NCBI RefSeq assembly: GCF_003841485.1
Contig: NZ_REFY01000001.1
Coordinates: 620,001 to 684,000 of the forward strand
DNA: 64,000 nt
Origin: Natrarchaeobius halalkaliphilus
GTDB lineage: Archaea; Halobacteriota; Halobacteria; Halobacteriales; Natrialbaceae
Direction of reading: 5' to 3'
Under the pieces are notes generated by a model that was not told where the DNA came from, did no database searches, and worked only from the letters and a program-made list of their open reading frames with translations. Of the stretch, positions 35,637 to 45,224 are shown in pieces (within the stretch, counting starts at the first letter, position 1; the number at the start of each line of letters is the position of its first letter). The position numbers were made by a program, and so were the translations under genes.

Positions 35637-36893
35637 ATGAGGCGACGGACCTTCGTCCGCAATGTCGGTGGCGGCTCGGTAGTCGGTCTGGCCGGTGCCG
35701 GCTGTCTCGAGCGCGAGGACGAAGCGCCGAACGGAGAAGAAGAAGTTCCACCCGAAGAAGACGACGGAACGCTCCGAATCGCGACCTACTCGTCGATGAT
35801 CGATGGCGAGAATCCGGCCGGAGAGTGGCTTTCTGAGGGGTTTCAAGAGGAGTTTCCCGACGTCGAAATCGACTGGGTGGTCCCCGAAGCGGGAATCGAC
35901 CACTTCATCCAGCGCGCACGGCTCGAGACGGAGATCGGAGCCGACGTCTATCTCGGATTGACGATCAGTGAACTGATTCGCGTCGACGACATCCTCGAGA
36001 GAAGACTGTTCGAAACGCTCGAGCGGGACCGACTCGAGCGAGACGGTCGCGTCCGGGACGACCTCGAGTTCGACGACCCGCTCGACAGAGCCATTCCGTT
36101 CGATTCGGGCTATCTCAGCCTCGTCTACGACGAAACCGTGCTCACGGAACCGGCGTCGTTCGAGGATCTGACGTCGGCGGAGTACGAAGACAGCCTGCTC
36201 GTTCAAGACCCCCGACACTCGGATCCGGGACGGGCGTTTCTACTGTGGACCGTCGCGGAGTACGGCGAATCGTTCGACGAGTACTGGCGGGCCCTCCGAA
36301 GAAACGGCGTCCAGATGCACGAGTACTGGTCGACGTCCTACCGCGAGAACTACCTCGAGGGCGCACGGCCAATGATCGTCTCGTATTCGACGGATCGGGT
36401 CGGTGCGAACGCAGCCGACAGGGACCTCGACGGTCACCGGATCGCGACGCCAGACGACCGGGGCTACGAGATCAGAGAGGGCGGCGCAATCTTCGAAAGC
36501 ACCGACAAAACCGCACTCGCGTACGAGTTTCTCGACTTCGTGCTCTCGAGCGATGCCCAGGCCGAACTCGCCGTACGGAACGCTCAGTACCCGGCGATCG
36601 AGCCAGATTATCTCGATCTCGGATCGGAGTTTACGGCCTATGCACGCCGACCGCCGGAGACCATCCGCTTTTCCTACGACGAGCTCAGAGACGGGTTGAA
36701 CGAGTGGCTAGCCGTCTGGGTCGACGAGTGGAGCGACGAGCTAGACGAGGACGATCCGGCGGCCGACCTCGAAATGAACGAGACCGTCTCCGATCCGCCC
36801 GAAGCAAACGAGACAGCATCCGATTCGATCGATCCCAACGAAACCATGGCCGACTCGACCGACGACGATGGGGGGACGGAATCCGGTGGATAG
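35637..36893 (+). CDS. Orphan Tat lipoprotein substrate-binding protein (thiamine/iron type)
   Basis: 418 residues. MRRRTFVRNVGGGSVVGLAG ending at the lipobox LAGAGC gives a Tat signal with a lipid anchor at Cys23. After an acidic linker, the periplasmic-binding fold (LRIATYSSMIDGENPAGEWL, ADVYLGLTISELIRVDD, PIDSGYLSLVYD-like) resembles ThiB-type proteins, which bind thiamine, and Fbp-type iron binders. No permease or ATPase gene is adjacent, so the transporter is elsewhere or the protein is a sensor. The C-terminus carries three similar motifs, NETVSDP, NETASDS and NETMADS, of unknown use. The TATA-like cttaag box is about 28 bp upstream. Confidence 0.8.
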   Translation: MRRRTFVRNVGGGSVVGLAGAGCLEREDEAPNGEEEVPPEEDDGTLRIATYSSMIDGENPAGEWLSEGFQEEFPDVEIDWVVPEAGIDHFIQRARLETEIGADVYLGLTISELIRVDDILERRLFETLERDRLERDGRVRDDLEFDDPLDRAIPFDSGYLSLVYDETVLTEPASFEDLTSAEYEDSLLVQDPRHSDPGRAFLLWTVAEYGESFDEYWRALRRNGVQMHEYWSTSYRENYLEGARPMIVSYSTDRVGANAADRDLDGHRIATPDDRGYEIREGGAIFESTDKTALAYEFLDFVLSSDAQAELAVRNAQYPAIEPDYLDLGSEFTAYARRPPETIRFSYDELRDGLNEWLAVWVDEWSDELDEDDPAADLEMNETVSDPPEANETASDSIDPNETMADSTDDDGGTESGG

Positions 36894-36991
36894 CTGAGAC
36901 AGCGATCGCTCGTCGTAGGCCGAGGTTACCGTACACTGACCGCTCGAGACCTGCGCAGTTTTATCAGCGAGAACGTGGTACGTCGTCGCGC

Positions 36992-37378
36992 ATGGTACTC
37001 AAACGGCTACTCAGCGGCGACCCATCGAAGAGTTCGAAGCTCTATCTCGCCATCGGCGTGCTTTCGCTCGTGAAAGCGATCGCGGTGCGAAAGGATCCGA
37101 ATCGATTCCGGCGGGAACTGCTCGATGCCGGGCTCTTTCTCGGCGTCGGGATCGCACTCAGAAAGTACAGTCAGCTCAAAGCGCAGAAGCGATCCGAGAT
37201 CGAATCGCAGCTCCCGAACTGGCTCGGAGACGTCGGCGGCTCGGAGGGTAGGTTCGACTCCGGATCGGAATCGACGGTAACCGGATTTCAGTCGCGTGCG
37301 AAAGAGCGTCTTCAGGGACGGTCCGAACCGGAACCCTCGCTCAGGGATCGGGCTCGGGGAATCGTCTCGAGCCAGTGA
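36992..37378 (+). CDS. Small conserved haloarchaeal protein with two weak helices
   Basis: 128 residues. There are two hydrophobic stretches in the first half (LYLAIGVLSLVKAIAV and LLDAGLFLGVGIALRKYS), which could be a membrane hairpin. The second half is polar and probably disordered (GSESTVTGFQSRAKERLQ). A TATA box (ttttatc, about 36958-36964) sits 28-34 bp upstream of the ATG. I do not recognise a domain. Confidence 0.7.
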   Translation: MVLKRLLSGDPSKSSKLYLAIGVLSLVKAIAVRKDPNRFRRELLDAGLFLGVGIALRKYSQLKAQKRSEIESQLPNWLGDVGGSEGRFDSGSESTVTGFQSRAKERLQGRSEPEPSLRDRARGIVSSQ

Positions 37379-37413
37379 GACGATAGGGCTCCGGAGGACG
37401 GGTCAGTTCGGCC

Positions 37414-38592
37414 TCAAAAGAGGTCCTGGGTCAGCTCGAGAGTTTTCTCGCGGTCGTCCCAGTCGACGAAGAGCGCGACGCTGGTGGCGCTCGTGATGAC
37501 GTCCTTGAGGTGGATTCGTTCTTTCGCGAGCGGGTTGATGATCTCGCTGACGACTCCGGGTCGGTTGGGGAGTTCGCCCCCGGTCACGCGAACGACGGCG
37601 ATCGGTGAGCTAACAGTGACACTCGAGAGTTCGTCTCGGGCGATGACTTCCCGGTGGAGGATGTTTTCGGCGCGTTCGGCCTCGTCCTCGTCGATGTAGA
37701 ACGTGATCGTGTCCATTCCGCTCGCGACGGCATCGATGTTGATGTCGCTCTCGCTGAGCGCCTCCGAGAGGTGATGGAAGATTCCGGGCTGGTTACGGAT
37801 GGCCCGGCCAGCAACCGTCAGACAGGCGAGTGGCCGTTCGCGAAGTCCGACGAGACTCTTGAACTCACCTTCGATGCTCGTTCCACCGGAGAGAAGATCG
37901 CCGTGTTGGTAGTGGACGACGCGAACGTTCAGTCGCCCGTCCTTGTACGACAGCGCAGATGGGGCAACGACTTCGGCGCCCCGGAACGAGAGGTTTCGAA
38001 GTTCGTCGACGGAAATCTTGCCAACGTTACGCGCACCCTCGACGACGCGCGGGTCGCCGGTCATGACGCCCTCGACGTCGGTCACGATGACGACCTCGTC
38101 GGCGTCCATGTACTTGCCCATCATGACCGCGGTCGTGTCGCTTCCGCCGCGACCCAGCGTCGTGATCGCGCCGTCCGGTCCCTCCGCGAGGAACCCGGTG
38201 AGGACGGGGACTTCCTCGTCCATCGTTTCTGAGACCTCGAGCGCCCGTTTCTGGCTCTCTTCGACGTTGACCTCGCCGTACTCGTCGGTGACGACCGGCC
38301 ATCCCTCCTTTCCTGGCTCTAAGAATTTGGCATCGATTCCACGGGCCGACAGCGCAGCCTTGAGCATTCTGACCGAGGTTCGCTCGCCCATACTGACGAT
38401 CTGCGCTCGGTCGGCTTCGTCGGTCTCGAAGGTGATATCGTCGAGCAAGTCGTCCGTGGTCGATCCCATCGCGCTCGCGACGACGGCGATCTCGTGGCCG
38501 TCCTCGACGGCAGCGGCGACCGAATCCGCGGCGCGGTTGATCCGCTCCCCGCTGCCGAGACTGGTCCCTCCAAACTTGGCTACAACGCGCAT
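37414..38592 (-). CDS. Aspartate kinase
   Basis: 392 residues from the ATG at 38592 (MRVVAKFGGTSLGSGERI). It phosphorylates aspartate, the first step to threonine, methionine and lysine. The kinase core shows KFGGTSLGSG, the GRGGSDTTAVMMGKYM loop, and TDVEGVMTGDPRVV. Two ACT domains follow: GRAIRNQPGIFHHLSEAL and GGELPNRPGVVSEIINPLA. These allow feedback control by amino acids. The gene is separate from the thrC at the window start. The length matches the monofunctional archaeal enzyme. Confidence 0.95.
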   Translation of the reverse strand: MRVVAKFGGTSLGSGERINRAADSVAAAVEDGHEIAVVASAMGSTTDDLLDDITFETDEADRAQIVSMGERTSVRMLKAALSARGIDAKFLEPGKEGWPVVTDEYGEVNVEESQKRALEVSETMDEEVPVLTGFLAEGPDGAITTLGRGGSDTTAVMMGKYMDADEVVIVTDVEGVMTGDPRVVEGARNVGKISVDELRNLSFRGAEVVAPSALSYKDGRLNVRVVHYQHGDLLSGGTSIEGEFKSLVGLRERPLACLTVAGRAIRNQPGIFHHLSEALSESDINIDAVASGMDTITFYIDEDEAERAENILHREVIARDELSSVTVSSPIAVVRVTGGELPNRPGVVSEIINPLAKERIHLKDVITSATSVALFVDWDDREKTLELTQDLF

Positions 38593-38771
38593 ACTGGCAC
38601 CTCGTCGGTCCGTGCTCGCGTACCGGTGGCGTGGCTCATACCCCGCCGTTACCAGAGCGAGCAAATAACTGTGTCCCATTGATTCCGCTTTTATCCCACA
38701 TAGGAAACGAGCGAACGTGATCGCCGCCCGCAGCCGGGATTTATGTTCGTGCACAACATTACCACACCACG

Positions 38772-39209
38772 ATGAACGTACGGGACGCACTCGAGGCCGA
38801 CGCGGACGCGCTGGCGGCGATCGCGGACTCGCCGACCGACGTGATGCGAAACCTCGTCCACGATCGGACGGTCCGCGTCGCCGAGGACGGCAGCCACGAT
38901 CCGAACGCGGACGTCTCGAGTTCACAGTACGACGGCTCGAATCCCGAGGATCTGCTTGGATTCATCAGCTTCGATGCGCGCGAAGACACCGTTCACGTCA
39001 CACAGATCGGCGGAACCGAAGCCGCCTGCGAACAGTTGCTCGCGGAGCCGGTCCGGTTTGCCGAGCGGGAGTCGATGGCCGTCGAGATGCTGGTGGCAAC
39101 CGACACGGACTCGATCCGCGACGCCGCCGAGGAACTCGGTTTCACGCGCCAGGGAACGGGCCCGCGGTTCGACGGTGCTCGGACCGACCGGTTTCGACTC
39201 GAGCCGTAG
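38772..39209 (+). CDS. Short GNAT-like acetyltransferase-fold protein
   Basis: 145 residues. The beginning MNVRDALEADADALAAIAD and the end TDSIRDAAEELGFTRQGTGP fit the GNAT acetyltransferase fold. The acetyl-CoA pyrophosphate loop (Q/RxxGxG/A) is not clearly visible, so activity is doubtful. A TATA box (atttatg, 38739-38745) lies 27-33 bp upstream of the ATG, confirming the start. It is convergent with the PolD small-subunit gene. Confidence 0.7.
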   Translation: MNVRDALEADADALAAIADSPTDVMRNLVHDRTVRVAEDGSHDPNADVSSSQYDGSNPEDLLGFISFDAREDTVHVTQIGGTEAACEQLLAEPVRFAERESMAVEMLVATDTDSIRDAAEELGFTRQGTGPRFDGARTDRFRLEP

Positions 39210-39212
39210 CGC

Positions 39213-40763
39213 TCAGGCGAATTTCTGGACGGTTACCTCGAGCGTATCGAGGTCGACGATCGGTGCGTAGCCCGCATCGGGATCGATGTTGACGCTCTTT
39301 TGGAAATCGGTCTGAGCCTGCCAGCAGCCGGAGTTGATCGCGAGAACGTTGTGGTACTTGCCGAAGCCGAGTTTGTGGACGTGGCCGGTGTGGAAGATAT
39401 CCGGAACGTCGTCGATGATCAGGTAATCCCGCTCCTCCGGTGCGAGGCGGGTGTGGCCGCCGAACTGCGGTGCGACGTGGCGCTTTTTCAGGAGGTGGTA
39501 CATCGCCTTGTGCGGTTCGTCGTAGCTCGCTTTCTCTTCGGGCAACTCCGCGATGACCTCGTCGAGCGAGACGCCGTGATACATGAGGACGGAGACGCCC
39601 TCGAGCGTCACCGTCGAGGGATTACTCACGATCTGAGGATCGTGAGCGGACATGATCTCCCGGAGGTCGTCGGTGAATCCCGGCTGTGGCTCGGCCAGCC
39701 GAACGGCGTCGTGGTTTCCGGGGATCATCACGATCTCGATATCGCCGGGAACGGCCTTGAGGTACTCGTTGAAGGCTTCGTACTGGTCGTAAATGTCGAC
39801 GATGTCCAGTTCGTCGTCCTGATTCGGATAGACGCCGACGCCCTCAACCATATCGCCTGCGAGCAACAGATACTCGACGTGCTGGGCCTGTTCCGTGTGG
39901 AGCCACCGGGCGAAGTCGTTCCAGGCGTCGGCCATGAACTCCTCGCTGCCGACGTGAACGTCGCTGATCAGCGCCGCCTGAACGTGTCGGTCCGCAGTCG
40001 ACGGATCGTGCGTTCGAGGCACGTCCGGAAAGTGCATCGAGTCGACGAAGGCGATTCCCGCGTCGTCCGAAAGCGTTCCCTCCATCGCCAACACTTCGTC
40101 ACGGAGTAACTCCCCGACCAGATCGGCATACTCGCGATCTTTCATCACCAGCCAGGGGAAGGTTCCCGTGGCGTCTTCGAGTTCGATCAGCCAGTGACCG
40201 CTGGCAGTCGACCGGATATCGTTGACCAGCCCGACCATCCCGACCTCGCTTCCGCCGGACATGCTCTCGATCGCCGTCGCCGGACGGTGATTGATCCGGC
40301 TTCGAAGCGAAGAGCCGAGTCGCTCGAGTCGATCCCGAAAGACGGAGACGAAATCCTCGTACTCGCCGGTCCCCGTACTCGAGCCGGTCATATCCCCGTC
40401 AATCTCGATCGATCGTCGCTCGAGATCGGTGGATCGAGTTTGCTCCTGACTACATTCCTTCGTTTCAACTGGAGACGGAACATCAGACAGGTCCGTTACG
40501 TGTGAGGGTTTTCCAGTCGAAGTGGAGGGGTGTTCGTTCCCCTCGGAAGCAGCCGGTCCGCCGGACGATGAGCTCGCTTCGAGTGCGGCGTCGACGTGAT
40601 CCGTTCGAACGACCAGGGCATCGTCGGGCAGTTCGGTGAGGATCGACTCGAGCAATGCGTCCGGATCGTCGGCGGACGAAATGCGCGTGACCGCCTCACG
40701 CTCGGCGTTATAGCCGCGACTCGTGAGCTCACTGACGATCCGAGCCGGCCCCTCGAGTGGCAC
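39213..40763 (-). CDS. polB: DNA polymerase D small subunit (DP1)
   Basis: 516 residues from a GTG at 40763. DP1 pairs with DP2 to form the archaeal replicative polymerase and carries the 3'-5' exonuclease. A disordered acidic linker (residues 60-140) leads to an OB fold (VGMVGLVNDIRSTASG) and then the Mre11-like phosphodiesterase with all metal motifs: LISDVHVGSEE, LLAGDMVEGVG, MIPGNHDAVR, LMYHGVSLDE and HTGHVHKLGF. It is a single gene, about 1.8 kb from the end of orc1. Codons near residue 100 contain a box resembling an origin recognition core (about 40460-40472). Confidence 0.96.
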   Translation of the reverse strand: MPLEGPARIVSELTSRGYNAEREAVTRISSADDPDALLESILTELPDDALVVRTDHVDAALEASSSSGGPAASEGNEHPSTSTGKPSHVTDLSDVPSPVETKECSQEQTRSTDLERRSIEIDGDMTGSSTGTGEYEDFVSVFRDRLERLGSSLRSRINHRPATAIESMSGGSEVGMVGLVNDIRSTASGHWLIELEDATGTFPWLVMKDREYADLVGELLRDEVLAMEGTLSDDAGIAFVDSMHFPDVPRTHDPSTADRHVQAALISDVHVGSEEFMADAWNDFARWLHTEQAQHVEYLLLAGDMVEGVGVYPNQDDELDIVDIYDQYEAFNEYLKAVPGDIEIVMIPGNHDAVRLAEPQPGFTDDLREIMSAHDPQIVSNPSTVTLEGVSVLMYHGVSLDEVIAELPEEKASYDEPHKAMYHLLKKRHVAPQFGGHTRLAPEERDYLIIDDVPDIFHTGHVHKLGFGKYHNVLAINSGCWQAQTDFQKSVNIDPDAGYAPIVDLDTLEVTVQKFA

Positions 40764-40879
40764 ACTCCTGGCATTCGTGACTGTGCAGAAAAGGATAGCG
40801 AAAGCTCGGTTGGACGGTGAGTTTTCCTCGGTGCCAGCGAGCAGAAAGTTGATTGCTCACCCCATCAAAACCCAGAGCG

Positions 40880-41902
40880 ATGAGCGGTCCCCACTCTGAC
40901 GACTCTCGCTCCAGCGGTTCGGATTCCGACGAGTCCGATCCAGACGACACCGTCGCCGGAGAGTCCGGATCCGAAAGACCCGGAAGTTCGAGAACTGACG
41001 ACGAACGAACGGGTTCAGGGACCGTCGACACCGACTCGGCCAGAGCCGCGACGGACGAAAGCGACGAACCCGACGTCACCATCGAGGACGACGGGCTCCT
41101 TCGATGGTTCGTTCGGACGGACGACGGAACGGTCGTTCTCGTCCGAGACGTACTGAGCAGCGTTGCACTGGTCGCGGTCATCGGCCTGTTGCTCTTTGGA
41201 ATCAGCGGGATCTGGCCGCCGCTTGTCGCCGTCGAAAGCGGAAGTATGGAGCCGAACATGCAGCGCGGCGACCTGATTTTCGTCGTCGCGGACGATCGGT
41301 TCGTCGGTGACGGGGCGACCGAAGGAACCGGCGTCGTCACGCTCGAGAACGGCCAGAACGCCGGTCACGAGAAGTTCGGCCAGTCTGGAGACGTGATTAT
41401 CTTCAAACCGGACGGGAGCGACTATCACACGCCGATAATACATCGCGCGCATTTCTGGGTCGAGGACGGTGAGAACTGGGTGGAGACGAAAGCCGACGAG
41501 GACATCATCGGCGGTTCGACCTGTGAGGAGGTTCCGACCTGTCCCGCCGAACGCGACGGCTTCGTCACGAAAGGCGACGACAACAGCGGCTACGACCAGT
41601 ACGGTGGAGCCAGAACTGACGTCGTCCAGCCCGACTGGATCACCGGGAAAGCGATGGTTCGAGTTCCGTGGCTCGGCCACGTCCGCCTGGTGTTCGACTC
41701 GCTCCTCGGCGGACTGGTCGCTCCGATTCCAACGGCTCCGGGAATCGGTTCACCCACAGGTGCGATCGGTACCGGTCTCGAGGCCGGGGGCGTCGGGCTC
41801 GCTGGGGCGACAGGGAACGTCGGTACGGCCGGAACGATCGGATTCATCGGCGGAAGCATCGGCGTCGGCGGAATCGGGGTCGCTGCCGGGCGTCGATTGT
41901 AA
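40880..41902 (+). CDS. Signal peptidase I, archaeal/eukaryotic (S26B) type, with unusual tails
   Basis: 340 residues. An acidic disordered N-terminus of 75 residues (SGSDSDESDPDDTVAGESG) precedes one membrane helix (VALVAVIGLLLFGISGIWPP). The catalytic Ser is in AVESGSMEPNMQRGD and the catalytic His is likely in PIIHRAHFW. FVTKGDDNSGYDQY is the conserved Gly-Asp motif. It removes signal peptides of Sec-exported proteins. The last 65 residues form a Gly-rich hydrophobic tail (GIGSPTGAIGTGLEAGGVG) in place of the usual simple anchor. Divergent neighbours are polB and, convergently, a lipoprotein. Confidence 0.92.
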   Translation: MSGPHSDDSRSSGSDSDESDPDDTVAGESGSERPGSSRTDDERTGSGTVDTDSARAATDESDEPDVTIEDDGLLRWFVRTDDGTVVLVRDVLSSVALVAVIGLLLFGISGIWPPLVAVESGSMEPNMQRGDLIFVVADDRFVGDGATEGTGVVTLENGQNAGHEKFGQSGDVIIFKPDGSDYHTPIIHRAHFWVEDGENWVETKADEDIIGGSTCEEVPTCPAERDGFVTKGDDNSGYDQYGGARTDVVQPDWITGKAMVRVPWLGHVRLVFDSLLGGLVAPIPTAPGIGSPTGAIGTGLEAGGVGLAGATGNVGTAGTIGFIGGSIGVGGIGVAAGRRL

Positions 41903-41913
41903 CCTCGTCGGAC

Positions 41914-42375
41914 TCAGCTATCCGTCGTGATCTCGAGCGAGAGATCGTCGCCGTCTTCGAGGACGTAGTCGGTCGGCTCCACGTCGGTGTCGTCGACGGC
42001 GAACGTCAGTTCCGTTCCCGACTCGTCCCCACGATACGTCGTTTCCTCGTAGCTGACGACGTGGACGTCTCCGTCTCTGCGGTAGGCAAAGTGGGGAAGG
42101 ACGTCGATTCCCGCGGCGAACGTTACGGGTTCGTCGCCCTCCATATACCAGAAATCGGTGTCCTCGTGGAGATGAAAGTCCATCGAGTAATCGTCGGCGT
42201 GCTCGGCCTGAAACCGGTCTTCCGAGAGATCGATCGCCGAGTCGTCGACGACGATCTCGATAGTACCGAAGCCGTGAAGCTCGGGTGGTTCGGCAGAATC
42301 ATCGCGGTCGTCGAACAGACATCCGGAAAGCGCGACGACAGCGGCGGTCCCGACGACGACAGTTCGTCGTCTCAT
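41914..42375 (-). CDS. Predicted lipoprotein, unknown function
   Basis: 153 residues from the ATG at 42375 (MRRRTVVVGTAAVVALSGCLFDD). The twin arginines and the lipobox ALSGC indicate a Tat-exported lipoprotein anchored at about Cys19. The rest is acidic and beta-rich (TIEIVVDDSAIDLSEDRF, DFHLHEDTDFWYMEGDEP) with no recognised domain. It lies downstream of the orc1 stop, with a 144-bp gap. Confidence 0.75.
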   Translation of the reverse strand: MRRRTVVVGTAAVVALSGCLFDDRDDSAEPPELHGFGTIEIVVDDSAIDLSEDRFQAEHADDYSMDFHLHEDTDFWYMEGDEPVTFAAGIDVLPHFAYRRDGDVHVVSYEETTYRGDESGTELTFAVDDTDVEPTDYVLEDGDDLSLEITTDS

Positions 42376-42519
42376 ACGTGATCGGTTCGACTCCAACTAT
42401 ATCCGCCCGTCGATGATTCCTGTGAGCGGAAAAGGGACGGCGATCGCGGTCGAAAAACGGCGAAGGCGGACAGAGGCAGGTGGCGAAGTGGAAGGTCGAA
42501 CGCGAGGAATCCACTCGAG

Positions 42520-44295
42520 TTAGTTCTCGAAGCGAGCCTGAACGAACGGCTGGACGTCGTCGATGTCGCTCAGTCGAGAGTCAGAGAGCAAGACGGCCTC
42601 CGTCTCTTCGAGTGGAACCGAGAGGCTGATCTCTTTGGTTCGGCCGTAGCGTCCCTTCGAGACGACGACAGCGTTGACGATCCCCAGCATGTCGAGTTCG
42701 CTGATGAGATCGGTTACTCGACGCTGAGTCAGAACGTCCGCGTCGATCTCATCACAGAGGCGTTTGTAGATGTTGAACACTTCGCCGGTGTTGATGCTGT
42801 GAACGCCGTTTTTCTCGAGTAAGATGATCGAAAAGAGGACGAGTTTGCTCTGGGTTGGCAGCGTCCGGACGACCTCGACGACGCGGTCGAGTTCGATCTT
42901 GTCCTGGGCCTGACGGACGTGTTCTTCGACGATGGTTTCGGCCTGGGCGCGTTCTGCGAGTTCTCCCGCCGTCCGAAGCAAGTCGAGCGCGCGACGCGCA
43001 TCACCGTGTTCCTGGGCCGCAAACGCCGCACAGAGCGGGATGACGTCATCCGACAGCGCACCACCTTTGAACGCGACCTCGGATCGATGCTGCAGGATGT
43101 CTCGCAACTGATTCGCGTCGTAGGGTGGGAAGACGATTTCCTCTTCACCGAGGCTGGATTTGACCCGAGGATCGAGGAAGTCAGTGAATTTGAGATCGTT
43201 CGAAATACCGATAATAGATACGCGGGAGTTCTCGAGTTCGGAGTTCATACGCGAGAGATTATAGAGCGTGTCGTCACCGCTCTTCTCGACGAGTTTGTCG
43301 ATCTCGTCGAGCATGATGACGACGACCCGTTCCCGGTAGTCAACCGCATCGAAGAAGACGCTGTAGACCCGATCGGTTGGCCAACCGGTCATCGGCACTT
43401 CCTCGAACGAGTCCCGGTCCGTCTCGAGTTCCTCGATACGGTCTTCGACCGCGGCCGTCGAGTCGAACTCCGTCGACTCGAGCGGGTGGGGAGATGATCC
43501 CGAATTTTCGGCGTTCGAACCCGGGGAACGCTCTGTGGCTCCCTCCGAAGATGTGTCCGACGAACCTCCCGGCGTACTGGACGGCGAAGACCCCTCTGTT
43601 TCACCTGGAGATTCGAGAGACTGGCGCTCATTGTCGTCTCCAGATGAAGCGTGATCATTACGCGTGCGAGAAGCGTCGTCGTGGGTCGAGTTTCCGTGAG
43701 AGTCGTCGGACGACGGATCGAACAGATCGGATCCGAGATCGACCGATTGCGAATCTACCTCCTCGTTCGCGGCGGTAACGTCGTAGTCGTCGACCGCCTC
43801 GAGCAGGTTCTCGAGAGAGTCGATTCGATCGTCGATACCCGCCACGTTCGTTTCGATGAACTTGTTCGCCAGCTGTGCGAGGACACGATACTGGGTATCG
43901 GTCACCTCGCAGTTGATGTACTCGACGTCACAGGGAACGCTGTACTTCTGAGACGTGCTCTCGAGTTCCTTACTGACGAACTTCGCGCTCGCGGTCTTTC
44001 CCGTTCCAGTCTTTCCGTAGATGAGGATATTCGATGGCGTCTCACCGCGAAGCGCTGCGACGAGAATCGTGGCCATCTTGTTGATCTGGTCCTTTCGATG
44101 GGGGAGTTCGTGGGGGGTATACGAGGGACGGAGGACCTCCTTGTTCTCGAAAATCGGCTCGCCGCTGAGCAGGTCGTCGAACAGTCCCTGGTTCGGCTCA
44201 TCGGCTCCGAGATCCGTTCCGCTAAGCTCCGTGGAAAACCCGGGCTGTCCATCGATTCCGTCCGAACTCGTCGTGTTCATCTCGTCGTCTGACAT
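42520..44295 (-). CDS. orc1: Orc1/Cdc6 replication initiator
   Basis: 591 residues. It binds origin recognition boxes, loads the MCM helicase and is an AAA+ ATPase. Walker A is IYGKTGTGKTASAKF, Walker B is VVIMLDEIDKLVEKS and sensor 1 lies in SIIGISNDLKFTD. The C-terminal winged helix (RRVTDLISELDMLGI) binds DNA. Between the AAA+ strands is an acidic Ser/Asp-rich insert of about 120 residues (after EAVDDYDVTAANEEVD), a halophile feature of origin-linked Orc1. The gene sits directly beside its origin (44296-45465), facing away from it. Confidence 0.96.
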   Translation of the reverse strand: MSDDEMNTTSSDGIDGQPGFSTELSGTDLGADEPNQGLFDDLLSGEPIFENKEVLRPSYTPHELPHRKDQINKMATILVAALRGETPSNILIYGKTGTGKTASAKFVSKELESTSQKYSVPCDVEYINCEVTDTQYRVLAQLANKFIETNVAGIDDRIDSLENLLEAVDDYDVTAANEEVDSQSVDLGSDLFDPSSDDSHGNSTHDDASRTRNDHASSGDDNERQSLESPGETEGSSPSSTPGGSSDTSSEGATERSPGSNAENSGSSPHPLESTEFDSTAAVEDRIEELETDRDSFEEVPMTGWPTDRVYSVFFDAVDYRERVVVIMLDEIDKLVEKSGDDTLYNLSRMNSELENSRVSIIGISNDLKFTDFLDPRVKSSLGEEEIVFPPYDANQLRDILQHRSEVAFKGGALSDDVIPLCAAFAAQEHGDARRALDLLRTAGELAERAQAETIVEEHVRQAQDKIELDRVVEVVRTLPTQSKLVLFSIILLEKNGVHSINTGEVFNIYKRLCDEIDADVLTQRRVTDLISELDMLGIVNAVVVSKGRYGRTKEISLSVPLEETEAVLLSDSRLSDIDDVQPFVQARFEN

Positions 44296-44556
44296 TCGTC
44301 GTACACGTACCCCCTTATTTCGAGTGGAGAGTGAAATCCAATACCAGGATTATACGAGCGTAGATGGGGCAATACAGCCGGACTCTGAGTATAGCCACCT
44401 GGTCTGGATCCAGTTGATGCAAACGAAACAGAGGAACAGCTTGGTAATAAATTCTTCCCTTTAATTCAGCCTTCCAGACTGAATCGTAGACGTTGGAGTC
44501 CGAAGTCGGGACCCGAAACTAGATGAGACACGTGATCGATCATCGTCGTGTCGAAT

Positions 44557-44568
44557 CTCCCGTATCGA
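44557..44568. repeat. Outer inverted repeat of the origin, left arm
   Basis: ctcccgtatcga is an exact reverse complement of tcgatacgggag at 45179-45190. The two arms enclose the left recognition box and the AT-rich segment. Confidence 0.65.
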
Positions 44569-44583
44569 TGCACTCGGCCTTCA

Positions 44584-44621
44584 TTCGATGGATTTCGATC
44601 TTCTTTCGATGGGTTTCGATC
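44584..44621. repeat. Two direct 17-bp boxes in the origin
   Basis: ttcgatggatttcgatc and ttcgatgggtttcgatc differ at one base and start exactly 21 bp apart, two helical turns. A reverse copy of the core (tcgaaatccatc) is at 45117-45128 and a variant (attcggtggattt) is at 45142-45154. They may bind Orc1 or another factor. Confidence 0.6.
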
Positions 44622-44905
44622 GGTAGATCTGATAATCTATCGGAGTATTTCGTCGTCCTCGAGAACTGATTCTAATAAACGGAGGTCGGAGAAGACGGTT
44701 TCTCGACGTATCGGATCCGAAGAGAGCACCGTTTCAACTCCAGAACGATTATCCGTTCTAGATGGAGCAGCGAGTACGATGCCGAATCGATCCCGATCGA
44801 CGATGTGGCCACGCGAGAAGTGGTGAAGTCCCAGTCAGTGAAGCTTGATGGATGTCTCACTGCGAGTTGTGTTTGTTGATTGCTAGTTTATGACAATGGC
44901 TGCAA

Positions 44906-44932
44906 CCCCCCACCCCTCCGTTTCAACTGGAA
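44906..44932 (-). other. Origin recognition box, left
   Basis: On the minus strand it reads gttccagttgaaacggaggg followed by a G-rich tail. It is nearly identical to the right box, differing at about three positions, and in the opposite orientation. The G-tract faces away from the AT-rich segment, as in haloarchaeal ORBs. Confidence 0.8.
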
Positions 44933-45178
44933 CGCAGTGAAGGAGGGGAGGGGGATCGAGAGGTCTTATAGATGGAAGGTTTTATTTGGGTGTGTGAGTA
45001 ATAAGGTCCGTAGCACTAGCAAAATAGTATTTTTACTAGAAGGTATTGGTTTAATTGCTAGTCGTACCTAGATTACATCTCTTATTCGATCTAAGTTACT
45101 AGAGCGATCGATATCATCGAAATCCATCACGTTGGGGACTCATTCGGTGGATTTCTCCTCGGCTCGAGTTCCGATCGG

Positions 45179-45190
45179 TCGATACGGGAG
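45179..45190. repeat. Outer inverted repeat of the origin, right arm
   Basis: tcgatacgggag pairs exactly with the left arm at 44557-44568. Confidence 0.65.
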
Positions 45191-45224
45191 CTCAGACGAC
45201 TATTCGGGGACTGTCCTTCGGATG

